A DNA stretch of 64,000 nt. It comes from Bacillus salipaludis (lineage in GTDB: Bacteria > Bacillota > Bacilli > Bacillales_B > DSM-18226). The position numbers and the translations under genes are program-made. This document shows positions 17,758 to 26,891 of this stretch, in pieces. Every line of letters starts with the position of its first letter. Position 1 is the stretch's first letter. Under the pieces are notes generated by a model. That model saw only the letters and a program-made list of their open reading frames with translations. It was not told the origin of the DNA and made no database searches. The DNA is taken from positions 62,001 to 126,000 of the forward strand of contig NZ_SMYO01000010.1 in the NCBI RefSeq assembly GCF_004358205.1, given 5' to 3'.

Positions 17758-18498
17758 ATGAAGATTTTTTTGAAATACACAGAGATATTCCTAGAGAAGG
17801 TCCTGGAAATAATGAGTCTACTAGAAAAGCCTATCAATTAATTGAACAGTATGTTTCTCAACCCGTAATTTTAGATATTGGCTGTGGTCCTGGTATGCAA
17901 ACGATTGAGCTTGCCGGTATAACGGACGGCAGTATTTTAGCTGCTGATTTAAATGAAGATTTTTTGAAGGTCCTTTCTGTGCGTGCTGAACAACAAGGAT
18001 TTTCAAAAAAAAATTGACCCTCAAAAAGCTGATATGTGCAATCTTCCATTCGAAGAGGAAAAATTCGATGTAATTTGGTCGGAAGGAGCCATTTACATTA
18101 TTGGTTTTGAAAAGGGATTAAAGGAATGGAAACGGTTTGTTAAACAGGATGGGATTGTGGCCGTTACGGAATTTACCTGGTTGAAAGACAATGCCCCAAA
18201 GGAAGCAAGAGATTTTTGGGACGAAGCCTATCCTGGAGCGGGTACCATTGACTCGAATGTACAATTGGCTAAGTCGCTGGGATATCGACTCATTGATTCC
18301 TTTGTTTTACCTGAGTCCGCTTGGTGGGAAGATTACTATACTCCTTTGGAAGAACGGCTCTCATTGCTTCGTGAAAAATACAAAGACCATGAGGATGCTC
18401 TAAAAGTAATTAACCATATCCAACAGGAAATCGATTTATATCAAAACTATCATGAGTATTATGGATACGTTTTTTATTTATTTCAAAAGGTAGATTAA
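17758..18498 (+). pseudogene. Class I SAM-dependent methyltransferase, frameshifted
   Basis: The SAM-binding core VILDIGCGPGMQ is encoded around 17865-17900, but the frame ends in a TGA directly after a run of nine A near 18003-18015. Removing one A joins it to the following frame (IDPQKADMCNLPF and FDVIWSEGAIYIIGF) that runs to 18498. A second shift is needed near the start: ATG at 17758 has a good GGAGAG ribosome site but is out of frame with the core (DFFEIHRDIP) within two codons. The 172-residue frame from 17983 is only the C-terminal two thirds. Two lesions suggest a pseudogene; slippage on the A run is the alternative. Confidence 0.75.
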
Positions 18499-18501
18499 AG
18501 C

Positions 18502-18539
18502 AAAGAAATTCCCCTCAAAATATGGGGAATTTCTTTTTC
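18502..18539 (+). terminator. Terminator after the broken methyltransferase
   Basis: AGAAATTCCCC pairs with GGGGAATTTCT, followed by TTTTCT, four bases after the stop codon. Confidence 0.85.
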
Positions 18540-18621
18540 TATGCAGTACCGCATAAGTATAGCTATTTTGATTTCAGAATTTCCACAGTGATTGGAGTCA
18601 ATTTCTTCGCGCTGATGAGGC

Positions 18622-18655
18622 TTAAAAAAAGAAACAGGTTCTCAAGTCCTGTTCC
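18622..18655 (-). terminator. Terminator of the 18656-20087 gene pair
   Basis: GAACAGG pairs with CCTGTTTC around a short loop and is followed on the minus strand by TTTTTTAAG, directly after the stop codon. Confidence 0.8.
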
Positions 18656-19360
18656 TCATTCGATTTCATCTTTAGCCAAAAATCTTACCATTTCAATGTG
18701 ATCTCCATAATTTGAAAATCCATTACCGATTAGATCTTTAGGAGACAGCACCTTGTTATTAGAATCATAGGGAACCCAGCCAAAATTCAGCTGATCATTT
18801 TTAGATGTACCCTGGTCAATAAATGAATTCAATACTACCACCCATTCCCTTGGGATTTTCAACACCCCATATGGTTTGGTCTGGAATGAGATGTTCTTCT
18901 CCATTTGAATCCTAGGTAAATAATGTTCTTTCCCGTCTGTTATAAAAAATCCCCTGTCTCTCAACATATAAAACTTACCATCACTCAATTTACTATCCGG
19001 ATCCATATTCCAAGTAAAATAGTACGTTGACGGGTCTTCGAGGTTAATTTTCCATAATTGTGGTTCACCTGTTGTATTGATCGATTCAAGTTCCCATTTA
19101 CGCTGATTCCACGCCCATGAACTTGCACCGTATTTGTCTCCTTTTGATATATACGGCACAAATACATGTTTTTTATCAAGGGTGATTGTATCTTGAATCT
19201 TGCTTGCCGCAGCTTCGGGGAAAAGCTTATTAATCTCGCTAATTAATTGTTTTTTTGCAGGGAATGGGCTTAGAATTTGAAAGTAATACCCATAAACCAT
19301 GACAGCTGCGAAGACTAATAAGACTAGACTTCCAGCTACCCATAAACTTTTTTTCAACAA
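18656..19360 (-). CDS. Hypothetical membrane-anchored extracytoplasmic protein
   Basis: I do not recognise this 234-residue family. One N-terminal hydrophobic helix (about residues 7-27, WVAGSLVLLVFAAVMVYGYY) would anchor a mostly soluble domain outside the cell. The domain is rich in W, Y and beta-type segments and has no cysteine or obvious catalytic motif. It lies one base after the next minus-strand gene, another membrane protein with an outer domain, so the two probably act together. Confidence 0.6.
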   Translation of the reverse strand: MLKKSLWVAGSLVLLVFAAVMVYGYYFQILSPFPAKKQLISEINKLFPEAAASKIQDTITLDKKHVFVPYISKGDKYGASSWAWNQRKWELESINTTGEPQLWKINLEDPSTYYFTWNMDPDSKLSDGKFYMLRDRGFFITDGKEHYLPRIQMEKNISFQTKPYGVLKIPREWVVVLNSFIDQGTSKNDQLNFGWVPYDSNNKVLSPKDLIGNGFSNYGDHIEMVRFLAKDEIE

Positions 19361-19361
19361 C

Positions 19362-20087
19362 TTAATTCCCCCTTTCTAACAACGAATTTTGGGAGCGAAA
19401 ATAAAGCTGTTCATTCGGTGTAACAATTAGTAATCCTTTACCTTCATTTTTAACATAAACTATTACTTTCAAGCCGCTGCCAAACTTAGGTGAGGAGCCA
19501 ATAAGCTGGTAAGGAAATCTTTCATATTTTTTCTTTGTATCCATGTTGGAATAAAACCATTCTTCACTATAGAGAGGTTCTTGTGTCATAGTATCAAGCT
19601 GCTTTTGTAAGTTCTCCTTATTTAGAGAATCATCTTTTGCTGGGGAATAAATTTTAACCAGCGAAGCCTGATTAATATTGGAAATATAGGTTGATACCTC
19701 TTTTTGAGGATATAACATTTGCTGAACAGGGATGGCAACAAAAGATGTAAGTAAAAATATAAAATTCGCCCAAAACCCCAGCCAAGCAAAATGACGATAA
19801 ATCGTCCAGGAATCCCCCCTTCCTTTTAATATCCAGTATAAAATCCACACCCCAAGCGGCAAAATTGGAAACTTAATCTGCGTCCCAGACATATTCCAAT
19901 TAATCGTAAACGAAAAAATACCGATAACGATGGCAACAATCGCTTTCCATTTCGTTGGCTTAACAGTCCGTTTTTTATACATTTGCAAGGCAATGGTGAC
20001 AATGATAGCCCATGACACTGCTCCCATTAATAAACCGACCATAGAAAAGGAAAAATCAAATTTTATTATGTTGAAGCACCTCCCCAT
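19362..20087 (-). CDS. Hypothetical membrane protein with C-terminal outer domain
   Basis: A 241-residue protein, not assigned to a family. Hydrophobic segments lie at about residues 14-34, 48-62, 72-86 and 98-118, followed by a soluble C-terminal half (about 125-241). ATG at 20087 follows GGGGAGGTGCTTCAAC only distantly, so an internal start is possible. It is directly followed by the 18656-19360 gene, with which it forms a two-gene unit. Confidence 0.55.
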   Translation of the reverse strand: MGRCFNIIKFDFSFSMVGLLMGAVSWAIIVTIALQMYKKRTVKPTKWKAIVAIVIGIFSFTINWNMSGTQIKFPILPLGVWILYWILKGRGDSWTIYRHFAWLGFWANFIFLLTSFVAIPVQQMLYPQKEVSTYISNINQASLVKIYSPAKDDSLNKENLQKQLDTMTQEPLYSEEWFYSNMDTKKKYERFPYQLIGSSPKFGSGLKVIVYVKNEGKGLLIVTPNEQLYFRSQNSLLERGN

Positions 20088-20160
20088 ATAACAAAAAGGA
20101 ATATTTTAACAACTAGTAAAAACTACAATAACACATATATCATCTAGCAATCTATAAAAA

Positions 20161-20197
20161 ATAAGTGTCCCAAAATTCCTTTCGGGACACCCTTATC
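20161..20197 (-). terminator. Terminator of nagP
   Basis: ATAAGTGTCCC pairs with GGGACACCCTTAT around a short loop and is followed by a T-rich stretch on the minus strand, four bases beyond the nagP stop. Confidence 0.85.
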
Positions 20198-20200
20198 ATC

Positions 20201-21640
20201 TTATTTCCTCAATTTATCGATTTCATCAGCCACAAATTGCACTTGAGTTCCAACCACTACATGAATGTTTTGCGGCCCAACAACTATCACACCCGGAACA
20301 CCCGTTGCCTTAATCTTGTTTTGATCCACAGCACTCATATCTTTTACTTCAACTCTTAATCGGGTTACACAATTTTCAACAGAAGATACATTTGCATCTC
20401 CACCCAAGCCTTCATAAATTTTGGCTGCAAGCTCTGCAAATTTCCCTCCGCTTATAACGGACCCAACGGCTTCTTCATCTAAATCCTCTTCTCTTCCAGG
20501 TGTCATCAAATTAAATTTCACGATGATAAAGCGGAATAAGAAATAGTAAATGACGGCAAAAACTAACCCCTGGACAAGGAGCATATACGGTTGATTGGCG
20601 ATTGGAATTTTCAAGCTTAAAACAAAGTCAATCAATCCAGCGCTGAAGCCAAATCCGGCGGTCCAATGGAATAAAGCTGCTACGGCTAAAGATATACCCG
20701 TTAATACAGCATGAACCAAATAAAGGACCGGTGCGACAAACATAAAAGCAAATTCAACTGGTTCTGTCACTCCTGTAAAAAAGGAAGCAAATCCTGCTGC
20801 CATCATTAAAGAGGCAACTTGTTTCTTATGCTTCGTTTTTGCCGTATGATACATGGCGAGCCCTGCAGCAGGCAAACCAAACATCATTACAGGGAAGAAG
20901 CCTGCTTGATACATACCGGTAACACCTTTAACCCCTTTACTCGCCCAGAAGTTCCCAATATCGTTAATTCCGGCAATATCAAACCAAAAGACCATATTTA
21001 AGGCGTGATGTAATCCTAGTGGAATTAATAATCGGTTGAAGAATCCATATAGACCAGCACCAAGAGCACCTAATTTACTAATCGCTTCACCGAAGGAAAC
21101 CAGACCGGTAAAAATTACTGGCCAGACAAAATAAAGTACGAGGGAAATGAGCAACATGGCAAGTGAGGTCATGATCGGCACGAGCCGTTTACCACTAAAA
21201 AAGGCTAGTGCATCCGGTAATTTTACATGGCTAAAACGATTATACGTACGGGCAGCGACAAGACCTGAGAGAATCCCAACAAAGGCATTTTCGATTTTTC
21301 CAAAAGCAGGGTCGACTTTAGCTGCGTCAATACCTTGTAACATCGCAACAGAACTGCTTGAAAGCAAGGTGGTCACGACCAGGTAAGCTACCAAGCCGCT
21401 TAGTGCCGCCGAACCATCCCTCTCCTTTGCCATGCCCAATGCAACTCCAACGGCAAAAAGAATCGGGATATGATCGATGATTGAGCCTCCTGCTTTAATT
21501 AAGAAAGCCGCTACTGGACTGCCAGCCCCCCATCCGGTTGGGTCAATCCAATAGCCAATCCCCATGAGGATGGCTGCGGCCGGCAATACAGCAACAGGTA
21601 ACATTAAGGAACGACCAATTCTCTGCAGATATTTCTTCAT
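20201..21640 (-). CDS. nagP: PTS N-acetylglucosamine/glucose-type EIICB
   Basis: This 479-residue transporter imports and phosphorylates a sugar, most likely N-acetylglucosamine. An EIIC domain (about residues 1-375) carries the family mark GVTEPVEFAFMF, and a C-terminal EIIB domain (about 400-479) has the phosphorylated cysteine C424 in ENCVTRLR. No EIIA is fused, so a glucose-type EIIA must come from elsewhere. Length and the LPLGLHHALNMVFWFDIAG-type loop favour NagP over PtsG or MalP. It is alone, without nagA or nagB. A GGTCC/GGACC hairpin lies in the upstream region near 21745-21765. ATG follows AGGAGGAATTAAC. Confidence 0.82.
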   Translation of the reverse strand: MKKYLQRIGRSLMLPVAVLPAAAILMGIGYWIDPTGWGAGSPVAAFLIKAGGSIIDHIPILFAVGVALGMAKERDGSAALSGLVAYLVVTTLLSSSSVAMLQGIDAAKVDPAFGKIENAFVGILSGLVAARTYNRFSHVKLPDALAFFSGKRLVPIMTSLAMLLISLVLYFVWPVIFTGLVSFGEAISKLGALGAGLYGFFNRLLIPLGLHHALNMVFWFDIAGINDIGNFWASKGVKGVTGMYQAGFFPVMMFGLPAAGLAMYHTAKTKHKKQVASLMMAAGFASFFTGVTEPVEFAFMFVAPVLYLVHAVLTGISLAVAALFHWTAGFGFSAGLIDFVLSLKIPIANQPYMLLVQGLVFAVIYYFLFRFIIVKFNLMTPGREEDLDEEAVGSVISGGKFAELAAKIYEGLGGDANVSSVENCVTRLRVEVKDMSAVDQNKIKATGVPGVIVVGPQNIHVVVGTQVQFVADEIDKLRK

Positions 21641-21880
21641 GTTAATTCCTCCTGTTAAAAGATTCTAGAAAGCTAACAACCAATTAACATCAAAAAATAG
21701 TTTAACAATGAGAAAATATAATGCCCTTTAAATAGTAAATTACCTTAGGTCCCGCTCGCCATGGACCACCCCCTCCATCATAATTTTTTATTATTTTATT
21801 ACTCCGCAACCGTTAAAATACATATTTAGCCAAATTCATAGGGTGAAAGGAAAAAGTACTTAATAGATTTCTTTTTTAGA

Positions 21881-22126
21881 GGCTGTGTTATACTTGGTTG
21901 TTGATTTCCGCTCCAGGATGCTCTCTTTCCGCGGGGCGGGCGGTGAGCATCCTCGGCGCTTTAGCGACTGTGGGGTCTCACCTGTCCCGCTGCTCCCGCA
22001 GGACATTGAATGACATCCTTGAATCCACCCACGCACGAAGAAAATGCGTTAGCATTTTCGAGGAGTCTCGCATCTTCCGCTCCAATCAACTTTGTTTAAA
22101 AATCAACATTGTCTTTTACAAAGCCT
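21881..22126. repeat. Dispersed inverted-repeat element, copy 3 (longest)
   Basis: The ends are ggctgtgtta with ttgttgatttccgctccagg, and ttccgctccaatcaac with aagcct. The 246-base copy has a GC-rich centre (gcggggcggg, ctgtggggtctcacctgtc) plus extra sequence around 22020-22070 absent from copy 1. It occupies much of the 534-base gap between nagP and hemY. A 76-residue frame across it is not a gene. Confidence 0.85.
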
Positions 22127-22174
22127 AGAAAAAAGAAAAAGGATAGCTAAACACATCAGCTATCCTCTTCAATA

Positions 22175-23566
22175 TTAAAACATTTGAATGATTTTCCTTG
22201 CCGAATCCACCCCATTTTCGATACAGTCAGGGATTCCCACACCATAATAAGAACAACCGGCAAGGATGATTCCAGGGTAATCAGCCGCCATTTTGCTTTC
22301 AAGTGCTTCAACACTTTTTGGATGGGTAATTAAATAATTCGGCATTTGATCGGTCCATTTGGTGATTTCATTGGCAACTGGCTTTGCTTGAATTCCAAGG
22401 CTTTTGCGAATGTCGCCAAGCGCAACCTCTAGTAATTCTTCTTCATCCATTTCCTCTAAAGAAGCAAATGAAGGATGACTGCTTTTATAAAAGAGTCTGA
22501 CCAACAGGTTTCCGGATTTTGAAGTGTGGTCCCATTTCCGGCTTGTCCACGTACAGGCATTGCAGGATAATTCATCCGTATTTGCAGTGATAAATCCCGT
22601 TCCATCCGCTGGAAGTACACTGTCGGGTACATCAAAGCCAAGATACGCACTAATTAACGAACTATTTTTCAATCCTGAAAACCTGCTTTGAAGATCCTGG
22701 TCATCGATTAACGATTCAGCAGCCGTATTTGGAATACTTAGCAAGATGTAATCCGCTTCGATAATTTCCTCATTGTTCAGAAACAACTGATAACGGCTGC
22801 CCTCTTTTTCAATTTTATTGACTTTTGTATTTTTTAAAATTTCAGCTTCATCCAGCTTTTGCTCATACGCGTCAATCAGTGAACCTATACCATTTTGAAA
22901 AGAAAGAAACTTCCTTTCTCCGCCTTTAAATTTTTGTTTATTAGCTTCAAGTCCTTTTATGATGCTTCCGTATTTTTCCTTATAATCAATCAAATATGGA
23001 AGAGTAGATTTGATCGTTAAGTCACTGAGTTTTCCGGAATAGACGCCGGAGAGGACTGGGGCAATTTGTTTTTCAACCAATTCTGTTCCTAAGAAATGCT
23101 CAAGAAAGGATCCGATGGAGTCATTTTTTGTAAATGTTTCATTTTTTGTATAAAAATCCTTTAGTGCTGCCACTTTTCCATCTGCAGAAACGAGCGTGCT
23201 CTTCGCCAGCGATTCAATGCTTGCCGGAATTCCAAACACTGCATCCTCTGGAATTGGATTCAATTCTCCATCACTGTAAATAAAGGAAATACCTGTCGCA
23301 TTATAAACCACTTCTTTTTCCATCTCAAGTTCTTCGATCACCGTTATGTTCTCCATTTTACGGGCGACAATGGAATCCGCTCCTGCTTCCATTACAAATC
23401 CATCTTGTTTGACGGTTCGGATTTTCCCTCCAAGCTGATTGGAAGCTTCTATCAGAATCAGCCTGACATCTGCCCCATTCGCCTTCTTCCATTTATGTAA
23501 TTCATATATGGCCGATAACCCCGTAATACCGCCACCGATTACTACGACTGTTTTCACTTCTGCCAC
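22175..23566 (-). CDS. hemY: Coproporphyrinogen/protoporphyrinogen III oxidase (HemY/CgoX)
   Basis: This 463-residue FAD enzyme oxidises coproporphyrinogen III in the Gram-positive (coproporphyrin) heme route. The N-terminal FAD motif is VVIGGGITGLSA, followed by EASNQLGGKIRT and the substrate-side GADSIVARK. The C-terminal FAD-binding ILAGCSYYGVGIPDCIENG is diagnostic. In Bacillus hemY usually sits in hemEHY; here it is alone, so it may be a second copy. That needs the rest of the genome. Confidence 0.88.
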   Translation of the reverse strand: MAEVKTVVVIGGGITGLSAIYELHKWKKANGADVRLILIEASNQLGGKIRTVKQDGFVMEAGADSIVARKMENITVIEELEMEKEVVYNATGISFIYSDGELNPIPEDAVFGIPASIESLAKSTLVSADGKVAALKDFYTKNETFTKNDSIGSFLEHFLGTELVEKQIAPVLSGVYSGKLSDLTIKSTLPYLIDYKEKYGSIIKGLEANKQKFKGGERKFLSFQNGIGSLIDAYEQKLDEAEILKNTKVNKIEKEGSRYQLFLNNEEIIEADYILLSIPNTAAESLIDDQDLQSRFSGLKNSSLISAYLGFDVPDSVLPADGTGFITANTDELSCNACTWTSRKWDHTSKSGNLLVRLFYKSSHPSFASLEEMDEEELLEVALGDIRKSLGIQAKPVANEITKWTDQMPNYLITHPKSVEALESKMAADYPGIILAGCSYYGVGIPDCIENGVDSARKIIQMF

Positions 23567-23629
23567 CTCTTATATAGTTCTATATTTAGTCCATTACAGT
23601 TTATCATATCAAGGGAGGTAGCCGTTACC

Positions 23630-24115
23630 TCAATAAGAATGGATAGATTTTAACTCTCTCCCTATAAAGTTAGCAGGAACAGGACTAAGTTTTAATTCTT
23701 TTGCCCAAATGGAAAGTTGACCAATGTGATGGATCTCGTGAGAAATGATATGATGTAGGATTTCATCAAATGTATATGTATGTTCATCCCAAGGAACACT
23801 AACAAGTTTCTGTTTTAATTTGGCAAAATCTATTTTTAAAAATTCAACTATTTCTTTTCGATACGAATCTGATAGTAATTTAACTTTATCAAGTGTATTA
23901 TAATCAACAAACCGAACTGCCACATCTTCTTTACCTTGACTGCCACGAAGCCAACTATATTCCACATCAATAATATGAAAAAGAGTATATAAAATACTCC
24001 CTACTCCACCACTGCGTTCCTTTAACAATTCTTCTATCGGCAGTTGCTTACACCAATCAAACCATTCATCTCTTATTTGCCAGTTATACTCAAAAAACTT
24101 GATCAATGCAGTCAC
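23630..24115 (-). CDS. DinB-family putative metal-dependent hydrolase
   Basis: A 161-residue four-helix DinB/YfiT-like protein. The three conserved metal histidines are seen as LFHIID (near residue 47) and HHIISHEIHHIGQL (near residues 125-138). Members include thiol-transfer enzymes such as bacillithiol transferase, but most are of unknown role and induced by stress. It stands alone; ATG follows a weak GGGAGTGACTGC ribosome site. Confidence 0.78.
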   Translation of the reverse strand: MTALIKFFEYNWQIRDEWFDWCKQLPIEELLKERSGGVGSILYTLFHIIDVEYSWLRGSQGKEDVAVRFVDYNTLDKVKLLSDSYRKEIVEFLKIDFAKLKQKLVSVPWDEHTYTFDEILHHIISHEIHHIGQLSIWAKELKLSPVPANFIGRELKSIHSY

Positions 24116-24141
24116 TCCCTTATTTAGTTATGTATTCAGGC

Positions 24142-24178
24142 AAAAAATGAGCTTTGGAATGTCCAAAGCCCTTTTTTG
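24142..24178 (-). terminator. Terminator downstream of ridA
   Basis: GGGCTTTGG pairs with CCAAAGCTC, followed on the minus strand by ATTTTTTG. It closes the eamA-ridA transcript about 100 bases after ridA. Confidence 0.8.
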
Positions 24179-24275
24179 TTGATATTCAAAGCGTGAAATG
24201 AGCGTAAATTTACTTGTGATTAGCTCTCGTATTTAAGGTGAATTGTTATGTTGCACCCAAAACTTAGAGCATACC

Positions 24276-24656
24276 TTATGATTTCTTTGCAATCAATTCA
24301 ATTTCAACCTCTGCATCAAGCGGCAGGGCAGCAACGGCGACTGTCGTTCTTGCCGGAAACGGTTGGCTGAACTGTGTTCCGTATACTTCGTTCATTGCCT
24401 TAAAATTTTTCATATCAGTTAAATAAACATTCACCTTAATCACATCATCCGGCGTTAAGTCTGCAGCCTCGAGAACCTTGAATAAATTCAAAAAGCATTG
24501 TCTTGTTTGCTCCCCAATACCACCTTTGACCAATTCGCCTGTTGCGGAGTCAATTGGCGTTTGACCCGAAAGATAGATCAAGTCACCTGACTCAACAGCA
24601 TGTGAATAAGGACCGATTGCTGCCGCACCCTCAGCATTATACGCTTTTCTTGCCAT
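24276..24656 (-). CDS. ridA: RidA family 2-iminopropanoate/enamine deaminase
   Basis: This 126-residue protein hydrolyses reactive imine/enamine intermediates from PLP enzymes. The catalytic-type arginine is in PARTTVAVAALP (near residue 101), with the N-terminal GAAAIGPYSHAV and the glutamate EIELIA conserved. ATG at 24656 is chosen because GGAGGAG lies directly before it; a TTG five codons upstream is part of that ribosome site. It lies 18 bases after the EamA exporter gene, probably in the same transcript. Confidence 0.88.
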   Translation of the reverse strand: MARKAYNAEGAAAIGPYSHAVESGDLIYLSGQTPIDSATGELVKGGIGEQTRQCFLNLFKVLEAADLTPDDVIKVNVYLTDMKNFKAMNEVYGTQFSQPFPARTTVAVAALPLDAEVEIELIAKKS

Positions 24657-24674
24657 TTTAAGCTCCTCCAATCT

Positions 24675-25568
24675 TTAAGCCTTACTGTTATGAATCTTTT
24701 GAATCTGAATTTCGATTCTTTCACTTAGGAAGGTTGAACCAAGGATCAGGATTCCGCCAACCATTTGCATGAGGCCGATGCCTTCCCCTAAGAAAATCGC
24801 TGCAAATATTACTGCTGAAATCGGATCAATATAGCTTAATACGGCAATCCTTTGGCCCTTTAATTCTTTAATGGACGTAAAGTAAAGGAAATAAGCAATC
24901 CCCGTATGGATAATCCCAATGATGATAATAAATACAATCGAATTTGAAGTAATACCAGAAAAATTCAAATGATCCTTTAGGAAAACATATGGAAAAAGGA
25001 CTATAGATGCAACGAGTAACTGAACGAATGTAGTTTCAAAGCCAGACAAGTTTTTAATAAACTTATTGATTAATACCACACTCGCATATAAGGCTGCTGC
25101 TGATAGACCGTAAAGAATTCCAGTCACATGGTGGTAATTCTCCCCGCTATCAGCTCCCCCAATATTTACTACAAGGAACAAGCCAATCATGGCCGTGATG
25201 ATGCAGCCCACCTTAGCAGGAGTCAGTCTTTCCTTTAATACAAAAGGAGATAAAGCCATGACAAAAACTGGTGCAAAATAATAGCTTAAGGTTGCATTAG
25301 AGACGGTTGTATAGCGATAAGATTGAAACAAAAGGATCCAATTAAAGCCGATGGCCGCTCCGGAAAAAATCAAAAGCATAAGATTCTTTTTAACCGCTTG
25401 AATGGAGGGCTTCTGTTTAGCAATCACTAAGAAAAAAATAAGAAATATACTACCAATGATTCCTCGCAAGAGTGCAATTTCACTTGAGGATAGATTAATA
25501 TTTTTCACAAAAATGCCAAGACTCCCCCAAATGAGCATAGCGGTAATTATTTTTAATTGACCTTTCAC
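24675..25568 (-). CDS. EamA (DMT superfamily) transporter
   Basis: A 297-residue protein with ten predicted helices in two EamA repeats (about residues 3-135 and 145-285), typical of metabolite or amino-acid exporters such as RhaT/YdcZ relatives. IWGSLGIFVKNINL in helix 1 and SYIDPISAVIFAAIFLGE in the second repeat are family marks. It precedes ridA in one unit. The substrate is unknown. Confidence 0.8.
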   Translation of the reverse strand: MKGQLKIITAMLIWGSLGIFVKNINLSSSEIALLRGIIGSIFLIFFLVIAKQKPSIQAVKKNLMLLIFSGAAIGFNWILLFQSYRYTTVSNATLSYYFAPVFVMALSPFVLKERLTPAKVGCIITAMIGLFLVVNIGGADSGENYHHVTGILYGLSAAALYASVVLINKFIKNLSGFETTFVQLLVASIVLFPYVFLKDHLNFSGITSNSIVFIIIIGIIHTGIAYFLYFTSIKELKGQRIAVLSYIDPISAVIFAAIFLGEGIGLMQMVGGILILGSTFLSERIEIQIQKIHNSKA

Positions 25569-25633
25569 ATGAAACTCCTTTCTGCCAAACGATTGAAGTA
25601 TTAATTAAAGATTATTCTAATATTTGGAAGGTT

Positions 25634-26251
25634 TCAAGAATTAATTTTTCTAAGCCGATAGATCAGAAATCGCTCATTCGGATTGTGTTCGAAAAGCCCC
25701 GGTAGTACGATTTCCTCCTGGAGTTCAAATGGGGTATGGTTTTCGAGATAGTAAATATAGTTTTCCGATGGATAATATAGAACTAAATCGATTTCACGCA
25801 GTGATTTTTCTGCTGAAAGTAAGACATTATTTACGATTTTGATGAAAATTTGAATCGTAAAGGGATTAAAGAAATAAAAGCAATTGTCTAATGGGTTAAT
25901 CTGGTATTCTTCAGCAAAACAGCAATGGAACTGAATTTTTTCGGTCCGCAGTTTTGCTTTTTGCAAATAACGCTCTCGATTCGCAATGGCCTCCTGAAAT
26001 AATCCCTCGTTCATTTCAACGCCGATTACCGTTGAATGGAATAAATGATGGGTGAAAAAAAGAAGCCTCCCTTTTCCACAACCAAAGTCTACAACCCGAT
26101 CACTGCTTTTTAATTTATATTGGCCAAAAAATGTTTCTAGTGCTTGATAAGGAGTTGGCTCGTATCGATGATAATGAAATGATTTCGTGGGAGTCATTTG
26201 AACCGCACCGGTCTTAATGTTCAGTTGTTTGTCATATAAATGTTCTTTCAT
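25634..26251 (-). CDS. Class I SAM-dependent methyltransferase
   Basis: A 205-residue protein with SAM-binding motif I RVVDFGCGKGRLL (about residues 52-64), acidic motif II VIGVEMNEGLF and an NPF-type motif IV (FYFFNPFT near residue 127). The pattern resembles small methyltransferases of unknown substrate in Bacillaceae. It stands alone between the EamA unit and a repeat tract. Confidence 0.75.
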   Translation of the reverse strand: MKEHLYDKQLNIKTGAVQMTPTKSFHYHRYEPTPYQALETFFGQYKLKSSDRVVDFGCGKGRLLFFTHHLFHSTVIGVEMNEGLFQEAIANRERYLQKAKLRTEKIQFHCCFAEEYQINPLDNCFYFFNPFTIQIFIKIVNNVLLSAEKSLREIDLVLYYPSENYIYYLENHTPFELQEEIVLPGLFEHNPNERFLIYRLRKINS

Positions 26252-26325
26252 GGTTTTACTCCTAATGGTTTATTAAGAATATGTATTAATTACAGGCATG
26301 GAAAAGCTATGAATCCATTCATTAA

Positions 26326-26470
26326 AGACATTTTATCAAGTTTCTTCACGAGTTTAGTCCTTAAAATCTTTTTTTAGGACATTTCTACTTGGCTCTTTAC
26401 GTGTTTTGTCCTTAAAATCCTTTTTTGGGGCATTTCTTTATGGCTCTTCACGCGTATTGTCCTAAATCTT
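26326..26470. repeat. 51-bp tandem repeat, about 2.7 units
   Basis: Units starting tcttcacg/tctttacg begin at 26343, 26394 and 26445, exactly 51 bases apart, with a partial unit before the first. Each contains a ttgtccttaaaatc-type block and a later RGgcatttct block. The third unit is cut short. This is the main content of the 258-base gap between the methyltransferase and ynfA. Confidence 0.85.
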
Positions 26471-26509
26471 ATTCAACAAAGTTTGCCCTATACCTAAATT
26501 AGACGACTG

Positions 26510-26833
26510 TTAGTGTCTCGGCCCCCAAAGCATAACAGATACCCCAATTATACATATTACCGCACCAATCCAATCATAGGTATCCGGGGTTTTCTTATCC
26601 ATACCCCATCCCCACAATACAGATAGAATAATGAAAACACCGCCATAGGCAGCATACACTCTCCCAAATGAAGGAAACTTCTGAAGCGTCGGGATGATAC
26701 CATAAAGAATTAAAACAATCCCGCCAATAATCCCATACCAAAAAGGCTTGCCATCGCGCAGCCAAAGCCAGATCAGATAACCTCCCCCGATTTCTGCAAT
26801 CCCTGCTAAAATGAATAAGGTAATCGTATAAAT
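26510..26833 (-). CDS. ynfA: YnfA/UPF0060 small membrane protein with non-standard start
   Basis: The frame encodes [20 protein letters not shown], then [15 protein letters not shown] and [12 protein letters not shown]. This is the YnfA/UPF0060 four-helix family of SMR-like proteins (about 108 residues). No ATG, GTG or TTG exists in frame at the 5' end; the frame is open only back to a TGA at 26842-26840. The best fit is an ATT start at 26833, 9 bases after AGGAGTG, giving 107 residues. A small 5' indel that removed the true start is the alternative. Role uncertain; some homologues are drug exporters. Confidence 0.75.
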   Translation of the reverse strand: MYTITLFILAGIAEIGGGYLIWLWLRDGKPFWYGIIGGIVLILYGIIPTLQKFPSFGRVYAAYGGVFIILSVLWGWGMDKKTPDTYDWIGAVICIIGVSVMLWGPRH

Positions 26834-26891
26834 ATCAAATCACTCCTAAAAATCTTGTGCTAGAATAATAAAGAATATTTTCATGTGAACG

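Noticed and set aside
17616..18049. Minus-strand frames opposite the methyltransferase
   Set aside because: They overlap the antisense of a recognisable SAM-binding core and have no ribosome sites.
21898..22128. Plus-strand frame of 76 codons
   Set aside because: It lies within repeat copy 3 with no ribosome site or protein-like composition.
26326..26470. CRISPR array
   Set aside because: The 51-bp units are contiguous and imperfect with no unique spacers, and no cas genes are near.
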